A stretch of DNA of 64,000 bases from DATEPR01 sp963780635. Its GTDB lineage: Bacteria; Actinomycetota; Actinomycetes; Mycobacteriales; Pseudonocardiaceae. How positions within the stretch are numbered: position 1 is the stretch's first letter; each line of letters opens with the position of its first letter. The notes beneath the pieces are model-generated. The model was given only the letters and a program-made list of their open reading frames with translations, made no database searches and was not told the DNA's origin. The stretch lies in contig CAWACW010000022.1 of assembly GCA_963780635.1 (NCBI GenBank), positions 1-64,000 of the forward strand, in the 5' to 3' direction. The position numbers and the translations under genes were made by a program. Below, piece by piece: positions 53,408 to 62,201 of this stretch.

Positions 53408-54082
53408 TTACCTGGCTCGGCGGGCCAGGCGTTCCGGGTCGAGGATCAGGACGCTCTTGCCCTCCAGGCGCAGCCAGCCTCGGTGGGCGAAGTCGGCCAG
53501 GGCCTTGTTGACCGTCTCCCGGGAGGCGCCGACGAACTGGGCGATCTCCTCCTGGGTGAGGTCGTGGGTGACCCTGAGCAGGCCCGCCTCCTGGCTGCCG
53601 AACCGCTGCGCGAATTGGAGCAGCGCCCTGGCCACGCGGCCGGGGACATCCGTGAAGATCAACTCCGCGAGCATGTTGTTGGTTCGGCGCAGGCGCCTGG
53701 CCAGCACGCGCAACAGCTGCTCGGCGATCTCCGGGCGCTTGCTGATCCACTCGCGCAGCGCGGCCCTGTCCATCGCCAATGCCCTGACCTCGGTCACGGT
53801 GGTGGCGCTGGACGTGCGCGGGCCGGGGTCGAAGATGGACAGTTCGCCGAACATGTCGGCCGGTCCCATGATGGCCAGCAGGTTCTCCCTGCCGTCCGGG
53901 GACTTCCGGCCCAGCTTCACCTTGCCGGACTGGATGATGTAGAGCCGGTCGCCGGGCTCGCCCTCTGCGAAGATCACATGACCCCGGGGGAAGTCGACCG
54001 GATCCAGCGACTGGGCGAGTGCCTCCGCTGAAGCGGGCTCAACTCCCTGAAAGATGCCGGCGCGCGCCAACGTCTCGTCCAC
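53408..54082 (-). CDS. crp: CRP/FNR-family transcriptional regulator
   Basis: The 224-residue protein has an N-terminal cyclic-nucleotide domain (FPRGHVIFAEGEPGDRLYIIQSGKVKLGRKSPDGRENLLAIMGPADMFGELSIFDPGPR with the phosphate-binding FGELS-D-GPRTSSA). The C-terminal winged HTH contains LTQEEIAQFVGASRETVNKALADFAHRGWLRLEG. It is the actinobacterial CRP (Rv3676/GlxR-like) global regulator, probably cAMP-responsive. GTG 54082 follows AGGAGGG. It lies next to nth as in mycobacteria. Confidence 0.96.
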   Translation of the reverse strand: MDETLARAGIFQGVEPASAEALAQSLDPVDFPRGHVIFAEGEPGDRLYIIQSGKVKLGRKSPDGRENLLAIMGPADMFGELSIFDPGPRTSSATTVTEVRALAMDRAALREWISKRPEIAEQLLRVLARRLRRTNNMLAELIFTDVPGRVARALLQFAQRFGSQEAGLLRVTHDLTQEEIAQFVGASRETVNKALADFAHRGWLRLEGKSVLILDPERLARRAR

Positions 54083-54246
54083 GTCGTCCCTCCTGTCTGA
54101 CCGCGGCGGGCTGGACAGCTCCGCCAGCGCGGACTCGGGGCGTCCTGCCGCCGATCACTGCCGTGCAGTTTAGAGCGTGTTACGTCGCGGTACGCACGGC
54201 CGGTGTCCGAAACGCCGGGAGGGCTCGTCCACGATCCGGGAAAAGA

Positions 54247-54492
54247 TCAGACCCGGGACCTGGGTTGACGCGCCTTAGACCTCGGTTGGCGGCGCAGCCG
54301 GAACAGCTCCAGGGCACGGCCGATGCCATGGCCGTACAGCGCCTCGACCTCGTCGGGTTGAGCTTGCTCGAGGAATTCCTCGACCTCGTTCTCCCGGATC
54401 GTCAGGTTCTTCAGGCGCGCTTCGACCCGCTCCATGAACAACGCGAACAGCATGATCACCAGCGGGATGAGCAACACGAACCAGTAAGTCAT
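54247..54492 (-). CDS. small membrane protein with charged tail
   Basis: The 81-residue product has one N-terminal transmembrane helix, YWFVLLIPLVIMLFALFM (about 3-20). A long charged helix follows, RVEARLKNLTIRENEVEEFLEQAQPDEVEALYG (about 22-56), then a basic C-terminus RLRRQPRSKARQPRSRV. It looks like a membrane-anchored coiled-coil-like adaptor. ATG 54492. Divergent from nth (112 bases). I do not recognise the family; it is between crp and nth. Confidence 0.75.
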   Translation of the reverse strand: MTYWFVLLIPLVIMLFALFMERVEARLKNLTIRENEVEEFLEQAQPDEVEALYGHGIGRALELFRLRRQPRSKARQPRSRV

Positions 54493-54604
54493 GGTGTCCC
54501 AAGTCTCGCGTACTTCCTTCGAGGACGCTCGTCCGGGTACCCGGTGGGCGACGATCCCACCAACCACCCCGTCCAGTGACATGCCACACCCGTACGCTGG
54601 ACGC

Positions 54605-55408
54605 GTGTCACGCGCTGTAGGTTCTGTCACCCCGACGTCGAGTACGACACCCGAGACGCCGCTCGCCCTGGTGCGCCGCGCTCGTCGGATGAGCAAGCTG
54701 CTCGCGCTGGAGTTCCCGGAACCGCGCACCGAGCTGGACTTCACCACGCCGCTGGAACTGCTCGTCGCCGTCGTGCTGTCCGCCCAGACCACCGACGTCC
54801 GGGTCAACCTGACCACGCCCGCGCTGTTCGTCCGCTACCCCACCGCGGCCGACTACGCCGGTGCCGACCGGACCGAGCTGGAGGAGTTCATCCGGGCGAC
54901 CGGCTTCTACCACAACAAGGCCACCTCGCTGATGGGCTTGGGCGCCGCCCTCGTGGAGCGGTTCGACGGCGAGGTGCCGGGCAACCAGGCCGACCTCGTG
55001 ACCCTGCCCGGCGTGGGCCGCAAGACGGCCAACGTGGTGCTCGGCGACGCCTTCGGCGTTCCCGGGCTCACCGTGGACACCCACTTCGGCCGCCTGGTCC
55101 GCCGCTTCGGCTGGACCGGGGAGCAGGACCCGGTCAAGGTCGAGCAGGCCATCGGCGAGCTGATCCCGCGCAAGGAGTGGACACTGCTCTCGCACCGGGT
55201 GATCTTCCATGGCAGACGGGTCTGCCACGCGAAGAAGCCCGCCTGCGGCGTCTGCCTGCTGGCCGCCGAGTGTCCCTCGTTCGGCATCGGTCCGATCGAG
55301 CAGGAACAGGCCGCCAAGCTGGTCAAGGGTCCGGAGACCGAGCACCTGCTGGCCCTGGCCCGCGAGCGGCGCACCGTCCCCAAGCGGCGCCCGCCGGCGG
55401 CGACGTGA
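54605..55408 (+). CDS. nth: endonuclease III
   Basis: The 267-residue glycosylase/lyase has the helix-hairpin-helix with catalytic Lys region, LVTLPGVGRKTANVVLGDAF (about 127-146), VDTHFGRLVRRFG with the catalytic Asp, and the Fe-S cluster CHAKKPACGVCLLAAEC (C-x6-C-x2-C-x5-C, about 204-220). It removes oxidised pyrimidines from DNA. An N-terminal about 20-residue extension is present. GTG 54605 chosen. Its stop overlaps the next start by four bases (GTGA). Confidence 0.95.
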   Translation: MSRAVGSVTPTSSTTPETPLALVRRARRMSKLLALEFPEPRTELDFTTPLELLVAVVLSAQTTDVRVNLTTPALFVRYPTAADYAGADRTELEEFIRATGFYHNKATSLMGLGAALVERFDGEVPGNQADLVTLPGVGRKTANVVLGDAFGVPGLTVDTHFGRLVRRFGWTGEQDPVKVEQAIGELIPRKEWTLLSHRVIFHGRRVCHAKKPACGVCLLAAECPSFGIGPIEQEQAAKLVKGPETEHLLALARERRTVPKRRPPAAT

Positions 55409-56043
55409 CCAGCGGGATCAGCCGGATCAGCAGGCCCGTCCGGTGGTTGGTGGCCGGGATCGTGGTGGTGGCGGCAGTGGTCGTCGCCGTCTGGCCGCGC
55501 GCCGACGCAGGCTCGCCCGCCGTGGCCCGGCCCTCCGCGCAGCCGAACCTGACCGCCGCTCGCGCCAAGGCGGACCTCCCGCGCTGCACGCCCGCCGTCC
55601 CCGGGCCGGCCACGCACGCGCTGGCCGGCGTGCACGTCACCTGCCTGGCCTCCGGCTCCGGTGTCGACCTCGGCACCCTGCTCGCCGGCCGGTCCGCCCT
55701 GGTCAACGTGTGGGCGAGCTGGTGCGTGCCGTGCCAGCAGGAACTGCCCGCTTTGGACGCCTACGCGGCTCAGACCGGGTCGATCCCGGTGGTCGGGGTC
55801 CAGGTGCAGAGCGACCAGTCCGACGGCCTCAGCCTGCTGACCAGCCTGCGGGTGCACCACCTGCCGATGGTCTTCGACACCGGCGCGGCCGCGAAGGCGC
55901 TGCGGCTGCCGGTCGGCCTGCCCGTGTCCTACCTGGTCCACCCGGACGGCACGGCGACCGTGATCACCCGGCCCTCCCGCGTGCTGGACACCGCTGACCA
56001 GGTAAAACAGGCGGTAGCGACCTACCTGGGTGCCAGTCGATGA
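55405..56043 (+). CDS. TlpA-like thioredoxin-fold membrane protein
   Basis: The 212-residue protein has an N-terminal membrane anchor, WLVAGIVVVAAVVVAVW (about 14-30), a spacer, and a thioredoxin/TlpA domain with the active site VNVWASWCVPCQQELPALDAYA (WCVPC, about 106-127), then VVGVQVQSDQSD and GLPVSYLVHPDGTA. It is a probable extracytoplasmic thiol-disulfide reductase. Start GTG 55405 overlaps nth's stop and its stop overlaps the NUDIX gene, so all are translated as one unit. Confidence 0.9.
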   Translation: MTSGISRISRPVRWLVAGIVVVAAVVVAVWPRADAGSPAVARPSAQPNLTAARAKADLPRCTPAVPGPATHALAGVHVTCLASGSGVDLGTLLAGRSALVNVWASWCVPCQQELPALDAYAAQTGSIPVVGVQVQSDQSDGLSLLTSLRVHHLPMVFDTGAAAKALRLPVGLPVSYLVHPDGTATVITRPSRVLDTADQVKQAVATYLGASR

Positions 56044-56789
56044 GCGAGAGCGCGGGGCCGGGCCCACTCGTCGACCCGGCCTCGGTGCCGGCCTGGCTGG
56101 CCCCACTGGTCGCCGGCGCCGACACCATCGACGCGTCCTCGTTCCCGCAGCGCGACTTCCCGGTGGTACGGACCCGCGAGGCTGCCGTGCTGGCGCTGTT
56201 CGGCGAGGACGGCACGGGTCCGGGTACCGGTCCGGACGTGCTGCTGCTGCGCCGGGCGGACACCCTCGGTGCGCATCCCGGCCAGGTCGCGTTCCCCGGT
56301 GGCGGCGCCGAGCCGGGCGACGACGGCCCGGTGGCCACCGCGCTGCGCGAGGCCGTCGAGGAGGTCGGGGTCGACCCGGCGGGCGTCCGGCCGGTCGCGC
56401 TGCTGCCCAGATTGCTGGTGCCGGTGTCCGGTTTCCAGGTGACGCCGGTGGTGGCCCACTGGACGACACCGTCGGCCGTCCGGGCCGTCGACCCCGGCGA
56501 GACGGCGGCCGTCGCGCGGGTGCCCGTAACTCGGCTGCTCGACCCGGCCAACCGCCTCATCGTGCGCGGTCCGACCGGCTTCACGTCCCGCGCGTTCCTC
56601 GCGCCGGGCATGCTGATCTGGGGTTTCACCGCGGGCGTGCTCGCCGTGCTGCTCGACGTGGGCGGCTGGCGCGGCCCGTGGGACAACCTGCCGGAGTACG
56701 ACCTGGCAGCCGCATGGGAGCTCGCCATCGCCCGGCGGGAGCCCACCGACGGTAACCTCCCGGCTGCGGACGCGGAGGTGCAGCGGTGA
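56040..56789 (+). CDS. NUDIX hydrolase, probable CoA pyrophosphatase
   Basis: The 249-residue enzyme has VVRTREAAVLALF, DVLLLRRADTLGAHPGQVAFPGGGAEPGDDGPVATALREAVEEVGVDPAG (about 63-110) with the NUDIX box G-x5-E-x7-REAVEEVG, and LPRLLVPVSGFQVTPVVA. The LLRRAD--GAHPGQVAFPGG segment is that of the CoA pyrophosphatase (NudL) subfamily. It lies in the coupled nth-tlpA-nudix-marP operon by four-base overlaps. Confidence 0.93.
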   Translation: MSESAGPGPLVDPASVPAWLAPLVAGADTIDASSFPQRDFPVVRTREAAVLALFGEDGTGPGTGPDVLLLRRADTLGAHPGQVAFPGGGAEPGDDGPVATALREAVEEVGVDPAGVRPVALLPRLLVPVSGFQVTPVVAHWTTPSAVRAVDPGETAAVARVPVTRLLDPANRLIVRGPTGFTSRAFLAPGMLIWGFTAGVLAVLLDVGGWRGPWDNLPEYDLAAAWELAIARREPTDGNLPAADAEVQR

Positions 56790-57973
56790 ACTGGGTCGAC
56801 ATCGTGGTGGTGATCATCGCCGTGGCTGCTGCCGTGTCCGGGGCCCGCCAAGGTCTGGTCATCGCGCTGCCCGCGTTCGCGGGGGTGCTGCTCGGGGCCG
56901 TGGTCGGCGTCCGGCTGGCGCCGCTGCTGATCAAGAACTTCGTCAACCCGGCCACCCGGGTGGCGTTCGCGGTGGCGATCCTGGTGTTGCTGGTCGCACT
57001 CGGCGAGACGTTCGGCGTGTGGTGCGGCCGGATGCTCAAGCAGCGCATCCGCAACCCGAAGCTGGCCGGGGTGGACAACGCGCTGGGCGCGATCCTGCAG
57101 GGCGTTGTCGTGTTCGTGGTCGCGTGGATGATCGCGCTGCCGCTGACCTCGTTCTCCGGGCTGCCGCAGCTCAGCTCGGCCCTGCAGCGGTCCACGGTGC
57201 TCGGCGCCGTCAACTCGATCATGCCCAACGCGGCCCGCCAACTGCCCGCCGACCTGCGCAAACTGTTCGACGTGCCGGACCTGCCGGACGTCACCAACCC
57301 GTTCTCGCGGACACCGATCCAGAGCGTCGGGCCACCCGACACGGCCCTGCAGAGCAGCGCGATCGTGCAGGACGTCCGGCCCAGTGTGGTGAAGATCCAC
57401 GCCGAGGCCCCGCAGTGCTCCCGCGCCCTGGAGGGCAGCGGTTTCGTGATCGCGCCGAACCGGGTGCTGACCAACGCGCACGTCGTCGCCGGCGCCAACG
57501 AGTTCGGCGTCGAGGCGGGCTCCGGCGACCTGGACGCCCACGTCGTGTACTACAACTCCGACGTCGACCTGGCGATCCTCGCCGTGCCCTCGCTGACGGC
57601 CCCACCGCTGCACTTCGACTCCTCGCCTGCCGCCGAGGGCCAGAACGCGATCGTGCTGGGCTACCCGCTCGACGGGGGCTACACGGCGTCCGCCGCCCGC
57701 ATCCGCAGCCGGATCAACCTGCCCGGCCCGAACATCTACAACGACCGCAACGAGAACCGGGACGTGTACACGATCTACGCGCAGGTCCGCAGTGGAAACT
57801 CCGGCGGCCCGTTGATCGACCCCAAGGGCGGGGTACTCGGTGTGGTGTTCGGGGCCGCCGTGGACGATCCGAACACCGGCTTCGCGTTGACCGCACAGCA
57901 GGTGACCAGCGTGTTGCCGCACAATCCGGCAGCGTTGTTCACCGATGTGTCCACGGATCAGTGCGCGTCCTGA
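56786..57973 (+). CDS. marP: MarP-like periplasmic serine protease
   Basis: The 395-residue membrane protease has four N-terminal transmembrane helices (CvpA-like, about 1-130) and a chymotrypsin-fold domain (about 205-395). The triad is His in LTNAHVVAG (about 227-235), Asp in YYNSDVDLAILAVPS (about 252-266), and Ser in VRSGNSGGPLIDPKGGVLGVVF (about 332-353). A Cys pair (C211-like/C393) may form a regulatory disulfide. In M. tuberculosis MarP protects the cell in acid. Coupled to the NUDIX gene by GTGA. Confidence 0.94.
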   Translation: MNWVDIVVVIIAVAAAVSGARQGLVIALPAFAGVLLGAVVGVRLAPLLIKNFVNPATRVAFAVAILVLLVALGETFGVWCGRMLKQRIRNPKLAGVDNALGAILQGVVVFVVAWMIALPLTSFSGLPQLSSALQRSTVLGAVNSIMPNAARQLPADLRKLFDVPDLPDVTNPFSRTPIQSVGPPDTALQSSAIVQDVRPSVVKIHAEAPQCSRALEGSGFVIAPNRVLTNAHVVAGANEFGVEAGSGDLDAHVVYYNSDVDLAILAVPSLTAPPLHFDSSPAAEGQNAIVLGYPLDGGYTASAARIRSRINLPGPNIYNDRNENRDVYTIYAQVRSGNSGGPLIDPKGGVLGVVFGAAVDDPNTGFALTAQQVTSVLPHNPAALFTDVSTDQCAS

Positions 57974-58074
57974 ACAGGGGCAACCACCGGGTGTGTCGGC
58001 GCGTCCTACCCACTGGGGGGATAGGCGCGACCGAGACTGGACGCTGATGGATCTCGACGGTCGGGAGAGGACAC

Positions 58075-59772
58075 GTGGACGACTGGCCACCGCGATCGTC
58101 CGGGCAGCTCGGCGGCTCGTCGGGACGGCGGGGTCAGCAGTCCCGCCGCAGCCCGTCGGCACGAAGCTCGACGGGCCGGTCCCAGGGCTCCCGGCAGGGC
58201 GGCGAGTACAGCGGCCGGCCGGCGCGCCGCAGGCCGCCGCCCTACAGCGAGGAGCCGCCCACCGTCCGGCGCAGGCCCGCCGCGGGTAGGCAGCAGCCCG
58301 ACCCCGCCCGCACCGCCCGGCGAACAGGTCGCACGATCCTGGCTTTGCTGGCCGCGGTGGTGCTCGGCGGCACCGGCTACGGCTGGGCGACCGTGACAGG
58401 TCTCACGTCCGGTCTGGCCACCACGGACGTCATCGATCCGGCGGCCCAGGGCACCACCGGGCCGCAGAACATCCTGCTGGTCGGTGTGGACAACCGAACC
58501 GACGCGCGGGGCAACCCACTGCCCGGTGCCGAGTTGGCCGCGCTGCACGCCGGCCCGTCGGACCAGGGCGAGGACGGCACCGACTCGATCATCCTGATCC
58601 ACATCCCGGCGGGCGGCAAGGGTGCCGTCGGGTTCTCCATCCCGCGCGACTCCTACGTCGAACTCGCGGGCGGCTTCGGCGAACACAAGATCAACTCGGC
58701 GTACTCGCGCGGCGCGGCGGCGGCGCGGCACGTCCTGGTGGCCAAGGGCGTGTCCGGTGCGCAGCTCGTGCTGCAGTCGGCACAGGCAGGCGCGCGCAAC
58801 TCCATCCAGACCATCGAGCAGCTCACCGGGCTGAAGATCAACCATTACGCCTCGGTCAACCTGCTCGGCTTCTACGACATCAGCAACGCCATCGGTGGTG
58901 TCCAGGTCTGCGTCCGGCAGGCCACCCACGACAAGAACTCCGGCGCGAACTTCGCCGCGGGCCCGCAGACCGTCGAGGGATCGCGCGCGCTGGCGTACGT
59001 CCGGCAGCGCGACAACCTGCCCGGCGGCGACCTCGACCGCGTCAAGCGGCAACAGGCGTTCCTGGCCTCGATGGCGCACAAGGTGCTGTCCGCGGGCGTG
59101 CTGGCCAACCCGTCGAAGCTCAGCGGCCTCATCGACGCCGTCCAGAAGTCGGTCACCCTGGACAAGGGCTGGGACATCCTCAGCTTCGCCCAGCAACTGC
59201 AGGGCATCACCGCGGGCTCGATCAAGTTCTTCACGATCCCCACCGGCAACCCGGCGCTCGAAACGCCCGACGACGGCCAGGCCGTCGAGGTCGACCCGAG
59301 CCAGGTCAGTTCGTTCGTGCAGACCCAGGTCGGCCTCGCGGACAACCCGAAGCCGCCCGCGCCTGCCACGACGGCCAAGCCGAAGCCGGCCACGCCCACC
59401 GTCAGCAATGCCTCGATCGTGACGCAGGTCTACAACGCCACCGGGGTCCAGGGCCTGGCGGCGCAGGTGCAGGAGCACCTGACCAGCAAGGGCTTCAAGG
59501 CGGGCAGTACGGGCAACTCGTCGTCGCGCAGCACCACCGTGATCGACTACGCGCCCGGCGGGCAGGCCGGCGCCCAGCAGGTCGTGACCGCCCTCGGTGG
59601 CGGCATCGAGACCGCGTCCAGCACGCTGCTGCCCGCTGGCACCGTCCGGGTGTACCTGGGCAGCACCTACTCGGGCCCGAAGGGCGCCACGAGCCCGGAG
59701 ACGCCCAACCCGGCCGACGCGGCAGCGGCCCCGCCGCCGATCACCGGCGGGAACGCCAACTGCATCTACTGA
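58075..59772 (+). CDS. LytR-CpsA-Psr (LCP) cell-envelope ligase with LytR_C domain
   Basis: The 565-residue protein has a disordered cytoplasmic N-terminus (about 1-80), a transmembrane helix (ILALLAAVVLGGTGYGW), and the LCP domain (about 120-330: PQNILLVGVDNRT, GTDSIILIHIPAGGKGAVGFSIPRDSYV, HKINSAYSRGAA, ALAYVRQRDNLPGGDLDRVKRQQAFL with the conserved R-x-R-x-D-R). A C-terminal LytR_C domain (about 440-540) follows. It attaches secondary polymers to peptidoglycan. GTG 58075. Convergent with the EphE-like gene (7-base overlap). Confidence 0.93.
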   Translation: MDDWPPRSSGQLGGSSGRRGQQSRRSPSARSSTGRSQGSRQGGEYSGRPARRRPPPYSEEPPTVRRRPAAGRQQPDPARTARRTGRTILALLAAVVLGGTGYGWATVTGLTSGLATTDVIDPAAQGTTGPQNILLVGVDNRTDARGNPLPGAELAALHAGPSDQGEDGTDSIILIHIPAGGKGAVGFSIPRDSYVELAGGFGEHKINSAYSRGAAAARHVLVAKGVSGAQLVLQSAQAGARNSIQTIEQLTGLKINHYASVNLLGFYDISNAIGGVQVCVRQATHDKNSGANFAAGPQTVEGSRALAYVRQRDNLPGGDLDRVKRQQAFLASMAHKVLSAGVLANPSKLSGLIDAVQKSVTLDKGWDILSFAQQLQGITAGSIKFFTIPTGNPALETPDDGQAVEVDPSQVSSFVQTQVGLADNPKPPAPATTAKPKPATPTVSNASIVTQVYNATGVQGLAAQVQEHLTSKGFKAGSTGNSSSRSTTVIDYAPGGQAGAQQVVTALGGGIETASSTLLPAGTVRVYLGSTYSGPKGATSPETPNPADAAAAPPPITGGNANCIY

Positions 59773-60746
59773 TCGGCCAGGAACTCGATGAGGAGCTCGT
59801 TGAGCGTGGCGGGCGCCTCGTGGTGCGGGAAATGGCCGACGTCGGCCAGCGACCGGTAGCGCACACCCGGCGGCAGCCACTCGCGCGACGCCCGGGCCGT
59901 CGACTCCAGCAGGTACGGGTCGAGCGTGCCGTGCACCTGCAGCGCGGGCATGGTCAGCCTGCGGTCCAGCTCGTCGGCGAACCGGTGGCCGTCACCGCGC
60001 AGCTGCGACCGGATCGCCCAGCGGAAGTACTCCAGCGAACTGTGTGCCACGCCCGGCACCCGCATCGCCGCGCGGTCCGTGGCGGCGACCTCCGCGAACT
60101 CGTCGCCCACCGTCCACCGTGGACCACCCCACTGGCGCAGCAGCCGCTCCACGACCGCGGCGTCGTCGGCAACGAGATCGCGTTCGGGCAGCCACGGCAG
60201 CTGCGCGCGGAACACGCGGGCGATCGCGGCCGCCTGATTGTCCCGGCGCCGGAACATCCCGCGTCGCACGGCGGAGCGCAGCGCGAGCGGATGTGGCGCG
60301 GCCACGGCGGCCACGGAAGCCACCAGGCGCGGGTGCAGCGCGGCCACCGTCCACGCGATCATGCCGCCCCACGCGTGGCCGACCAGGTGCGCCCGCGTCT
60401 CGCCGAGCGCCTTGATCAGCCCGGCGACGTCACCGGCCAGCGTCCAGCCGTCGTAGCCGCGCGGCGGCTTGTCCGAGTCGCCGTAGCCGCGCAGATCCAC
60501 GGCAACCGCCCGGTAGCCCGCGTCGCGCAACGCGGTCAACTGGTGGCGCCACGCCCACCAGAACTCGGGAAAGCCGTGCAGCAGCAACACGAGGGGCCCG
60601 GAGCCCGCCTCGGCGACGTGGATCCGGATGCCATTGGCCGACACGTCGCGGTGCGCCCACGGGCCAGGAAGGCGGACCGTGGACGGATCGGGGGCCTGCG
60701 GCACGGCGGCCCGGAGCTCGGCGCTACGACTGGTCAGACTCACCAT
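59766..60746 (-). CDS. EphE-like alpha/beta hydrolase lacking the usual nucleophile
   Basis: The 326-residue protein has an epoxide-hydrolase architecture: VLLLHGFPEFWWAWRHQL (about 52-69, HGFP oxyanion motif), GDSDKPPRGYDGWTLAGD, and VGHAWGGMIAW (about 120-131), where epoxide hydrolases have GHDWGG. LQVHGTLDPYL and VGHFPHHEAP supply Asp and His. The nucleophile position is Ala, so it is probably not a typical epoxide hydrolase. Mycobacterial EphE is also unusual here. ATG 60746 overlaps the holin-like gene's stop by 23 bases. Confidence 0.88.
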   Translation of the reverse strand: MVSLTSRSAELRAAVPQAPDPSTVRLPGPWAHRDVSANGIRIHVAEAGSGPLVLLLHGFPEFWWAWRHQLTALRDAGYRAVAVDLRGYGDSDKPPRGYDGWTLAGDVAGLIKALGETRAHLVGHAWGGMIAWTVAALHPRLVASVAAVAAPHPLALRSAVRRGMFRRRDNQAAAIARVFRAQLPWLPERDLVADDAAVVERLLRQWGGPRWTVGDEFAEVAATDRAAMRVPGVAHSSLEYFRWAIRSQLRGDGHRFADELDRRLTMPALQVHGTLDPYLLESTARASREWLPPGVRYRSLADVGHFPHHEAPATLNELLIEFLADQ

Positions 60747-61221
60747 GACGTTTCAGGGCTGCTGCGGTGTCGCGCACCGAGCTGATGGTCCGGCGCGGCC
60801 CGCGCAGCTTGCGCACCCGGCGCCAGCCCAGGAAGGCGCAGGCGATCGCGACGAGCAGCATCAGACCGGTGATGATGGCGAAGCCCGCCCACTCCGGCAG
60901 CCAGAGTGCGATCACCAGCGCCAGCGTGGTCAGCAGGAACGGCATCAGCAGCAGCACCAGTGTCAGCGCGATGATGAAGAACAGGCTGCCGCGCACGCCC
61001 TGCTTGACCTCGGCGGTGATCTCCGACCGCGCGAGTTCCACCTCGGCCCTGATCAGCGTGGACAGGTGGGTGGTGGCGTCCCGCACGAGCCCGCCGAGCG
61101 ACTGCCCGTTGGTGGTGTGCGCCGGGTCGTCCTCCGTCAGCGGGATGGACGCGACGGGGGGCAGCCCGTTGCCGGAGCCGGTGCCATTGCGGTGGTGTGG
61201 GGCGCTGGTCACGGTGGTCAT
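60724..61221 (-). CDS. phage holin family (DUF1469-like) membrane protein
   Basis: The 165-residue protein has a helical pre-region, LGGLVRDATTHLSTLIRAEVELARSEITAEVKQGVRGS (about 43-80), followed by two transmembrane helices (LFFIIALTLVLLLMPFLLTTLALVIAL and FAIITGLMLLVAIACAFLGW, about 81-107 and 113-132) and a basic C-terminus. This is the actinobacterial holin-X layout. First gene of a pair with the EphE-like hydrolase. A bacterial function other than lysis is likely. Confidence 0.9.
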   Translation of the reverse strand: MTTVTSAPHHRNGTGSGNGLPPVASIPLTEDDPAHTTNGQSLGGLVRDATTHLSTLIRAEVELARSEITAEVKQGVRGSLFFIIALTLVLLLMPFLLTTLALVIALWLPEWAGFAIITGLMLLVAIACAFLGWRRVRKLRGPRRTISSVRDTAAALKRHGESDQS

Positions 61222-61256
61222 CGTGCCACGAGCACCGCCCCGTGGCGCGCGTGGCG

Positions 61257-61869
61257 TCAGGCGCGTCGGCGGGCGCGGCGCGGCATCAGGGCAGCGGCGA
61301 CCAGCGCGCTGACCACGGAAGCCAGTAGTACAGCCGCTTTCGCCTGATCAGCCGCACCGGCCGGCGACGCCGACCCGGCCGGCAACACGCTCACGGTGCA
61401 CCCGGCGCCACCGAGTGTCGCGACGCCGGTGCTGTCGCCCCACGACAGCTCAGGCGGCCGGCTCGCGACACCGGCGCCCACGACGAGCGCCGACGCGCCG
61501 AGGATCCCCACCACCTTGCCGACCACCAGTTCCACGATGATCGCGATGGCGATCCCGCTCGCGCACGAGAGCGGCCGACGCGGCGCCCGACACCGGCACA
61601 CCGGCCGCGAACAGCGCGAACACTGGTACGACCAATCCCGGCGACCACGGTTGCAGCCGATCCGCCAGCAGTCCGTCGGCCGCCCATGACCCGATGGTCA
61701 GGTCGAGGTGCAGGGCGTGCGGACCGAGGTGGCAGTCGCGGCCGGACTCGTGGTGGTGCGCGGGAGGGTTCTCCAGCAGGAGAGCGACGGCAGCAGCGGC
61801 AAGCAGGACCAGACCACCCACGTTCCCGGCACGCGGAAGACGGCTGAGCGCGGTCCCACTGCTGGTCAC
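61257..61869 (-). pseudogene. nhaA: nhaA Na+/H+ antiporter remnant, internal deletion and frameshift
   Basis: GTG 61869 begins an NhaA-like N-terminus: NVGGLVLLAAAAVALLLENP, DLTIGSWAADGLLA. At about 61660 it jumps to what is normally the C-terminal third, RLQPWSPGLVVPVFALFAAGVPVS, so about 200 residues between are gone. Near 61570 the frame changes and then continues GIAIAIIVELVVGKVVGILGASALVVG, and DQAKAAVLLASVVSALVAAALMP, to the stop at 61257. Both a deletion and a frameshift are needed to explain it, so the antiporter is dead. Confidence 0.85.
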
Positions 61870-62149
61870 GAACGCCCCTCGCGGTGTTGGACAGAGTTGG
61901 CCGACCGGCGCGGTGAGCGGGGCTCGTCCCGCGGCCAGTCGGGCCCCGGAGATCGTCCGACACCTGCGGGCATCCCGAGATACGGAGCCAAGATCCAGTT
62001 CTCCCCGTGCCGTCGTCCGGGCCGCACGTGACGCCGCGACTCCGGTGCCGAACCGCAACAGCCGAGGGGAGCGCGGCGAAGCCGCCGCGGTGCGGGCAGC
62101 CCGGACTCTGGCAGTCACCGGTCCTGCCGGGCGCTGCCATCAACGCGCC
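61870..62149. other. upstream region of nhaA remnant
   Basis: Nothing convincing was found here; open frames are short-lived and lack domains. Confidence 0.4.
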
Positions 62150-62181
62150 GGAGCCCCGCACCTGATCAGGTGCGGGGCTCC
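62150..62181 (-). terminator. terminator of the DUF6319-like gene
   Basis: A perfect 16-base-pair palindrome (GGAGCCCCGCACCTGA / TCAGGTGCGGGGCTCC) with no loop bases lies 20 bases 3' of the gene's stop on the minus strand. Confidence 0.85.
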
Positions 62182-62201
62182 AGGATGGTGGTGCGACCGG
62201 G

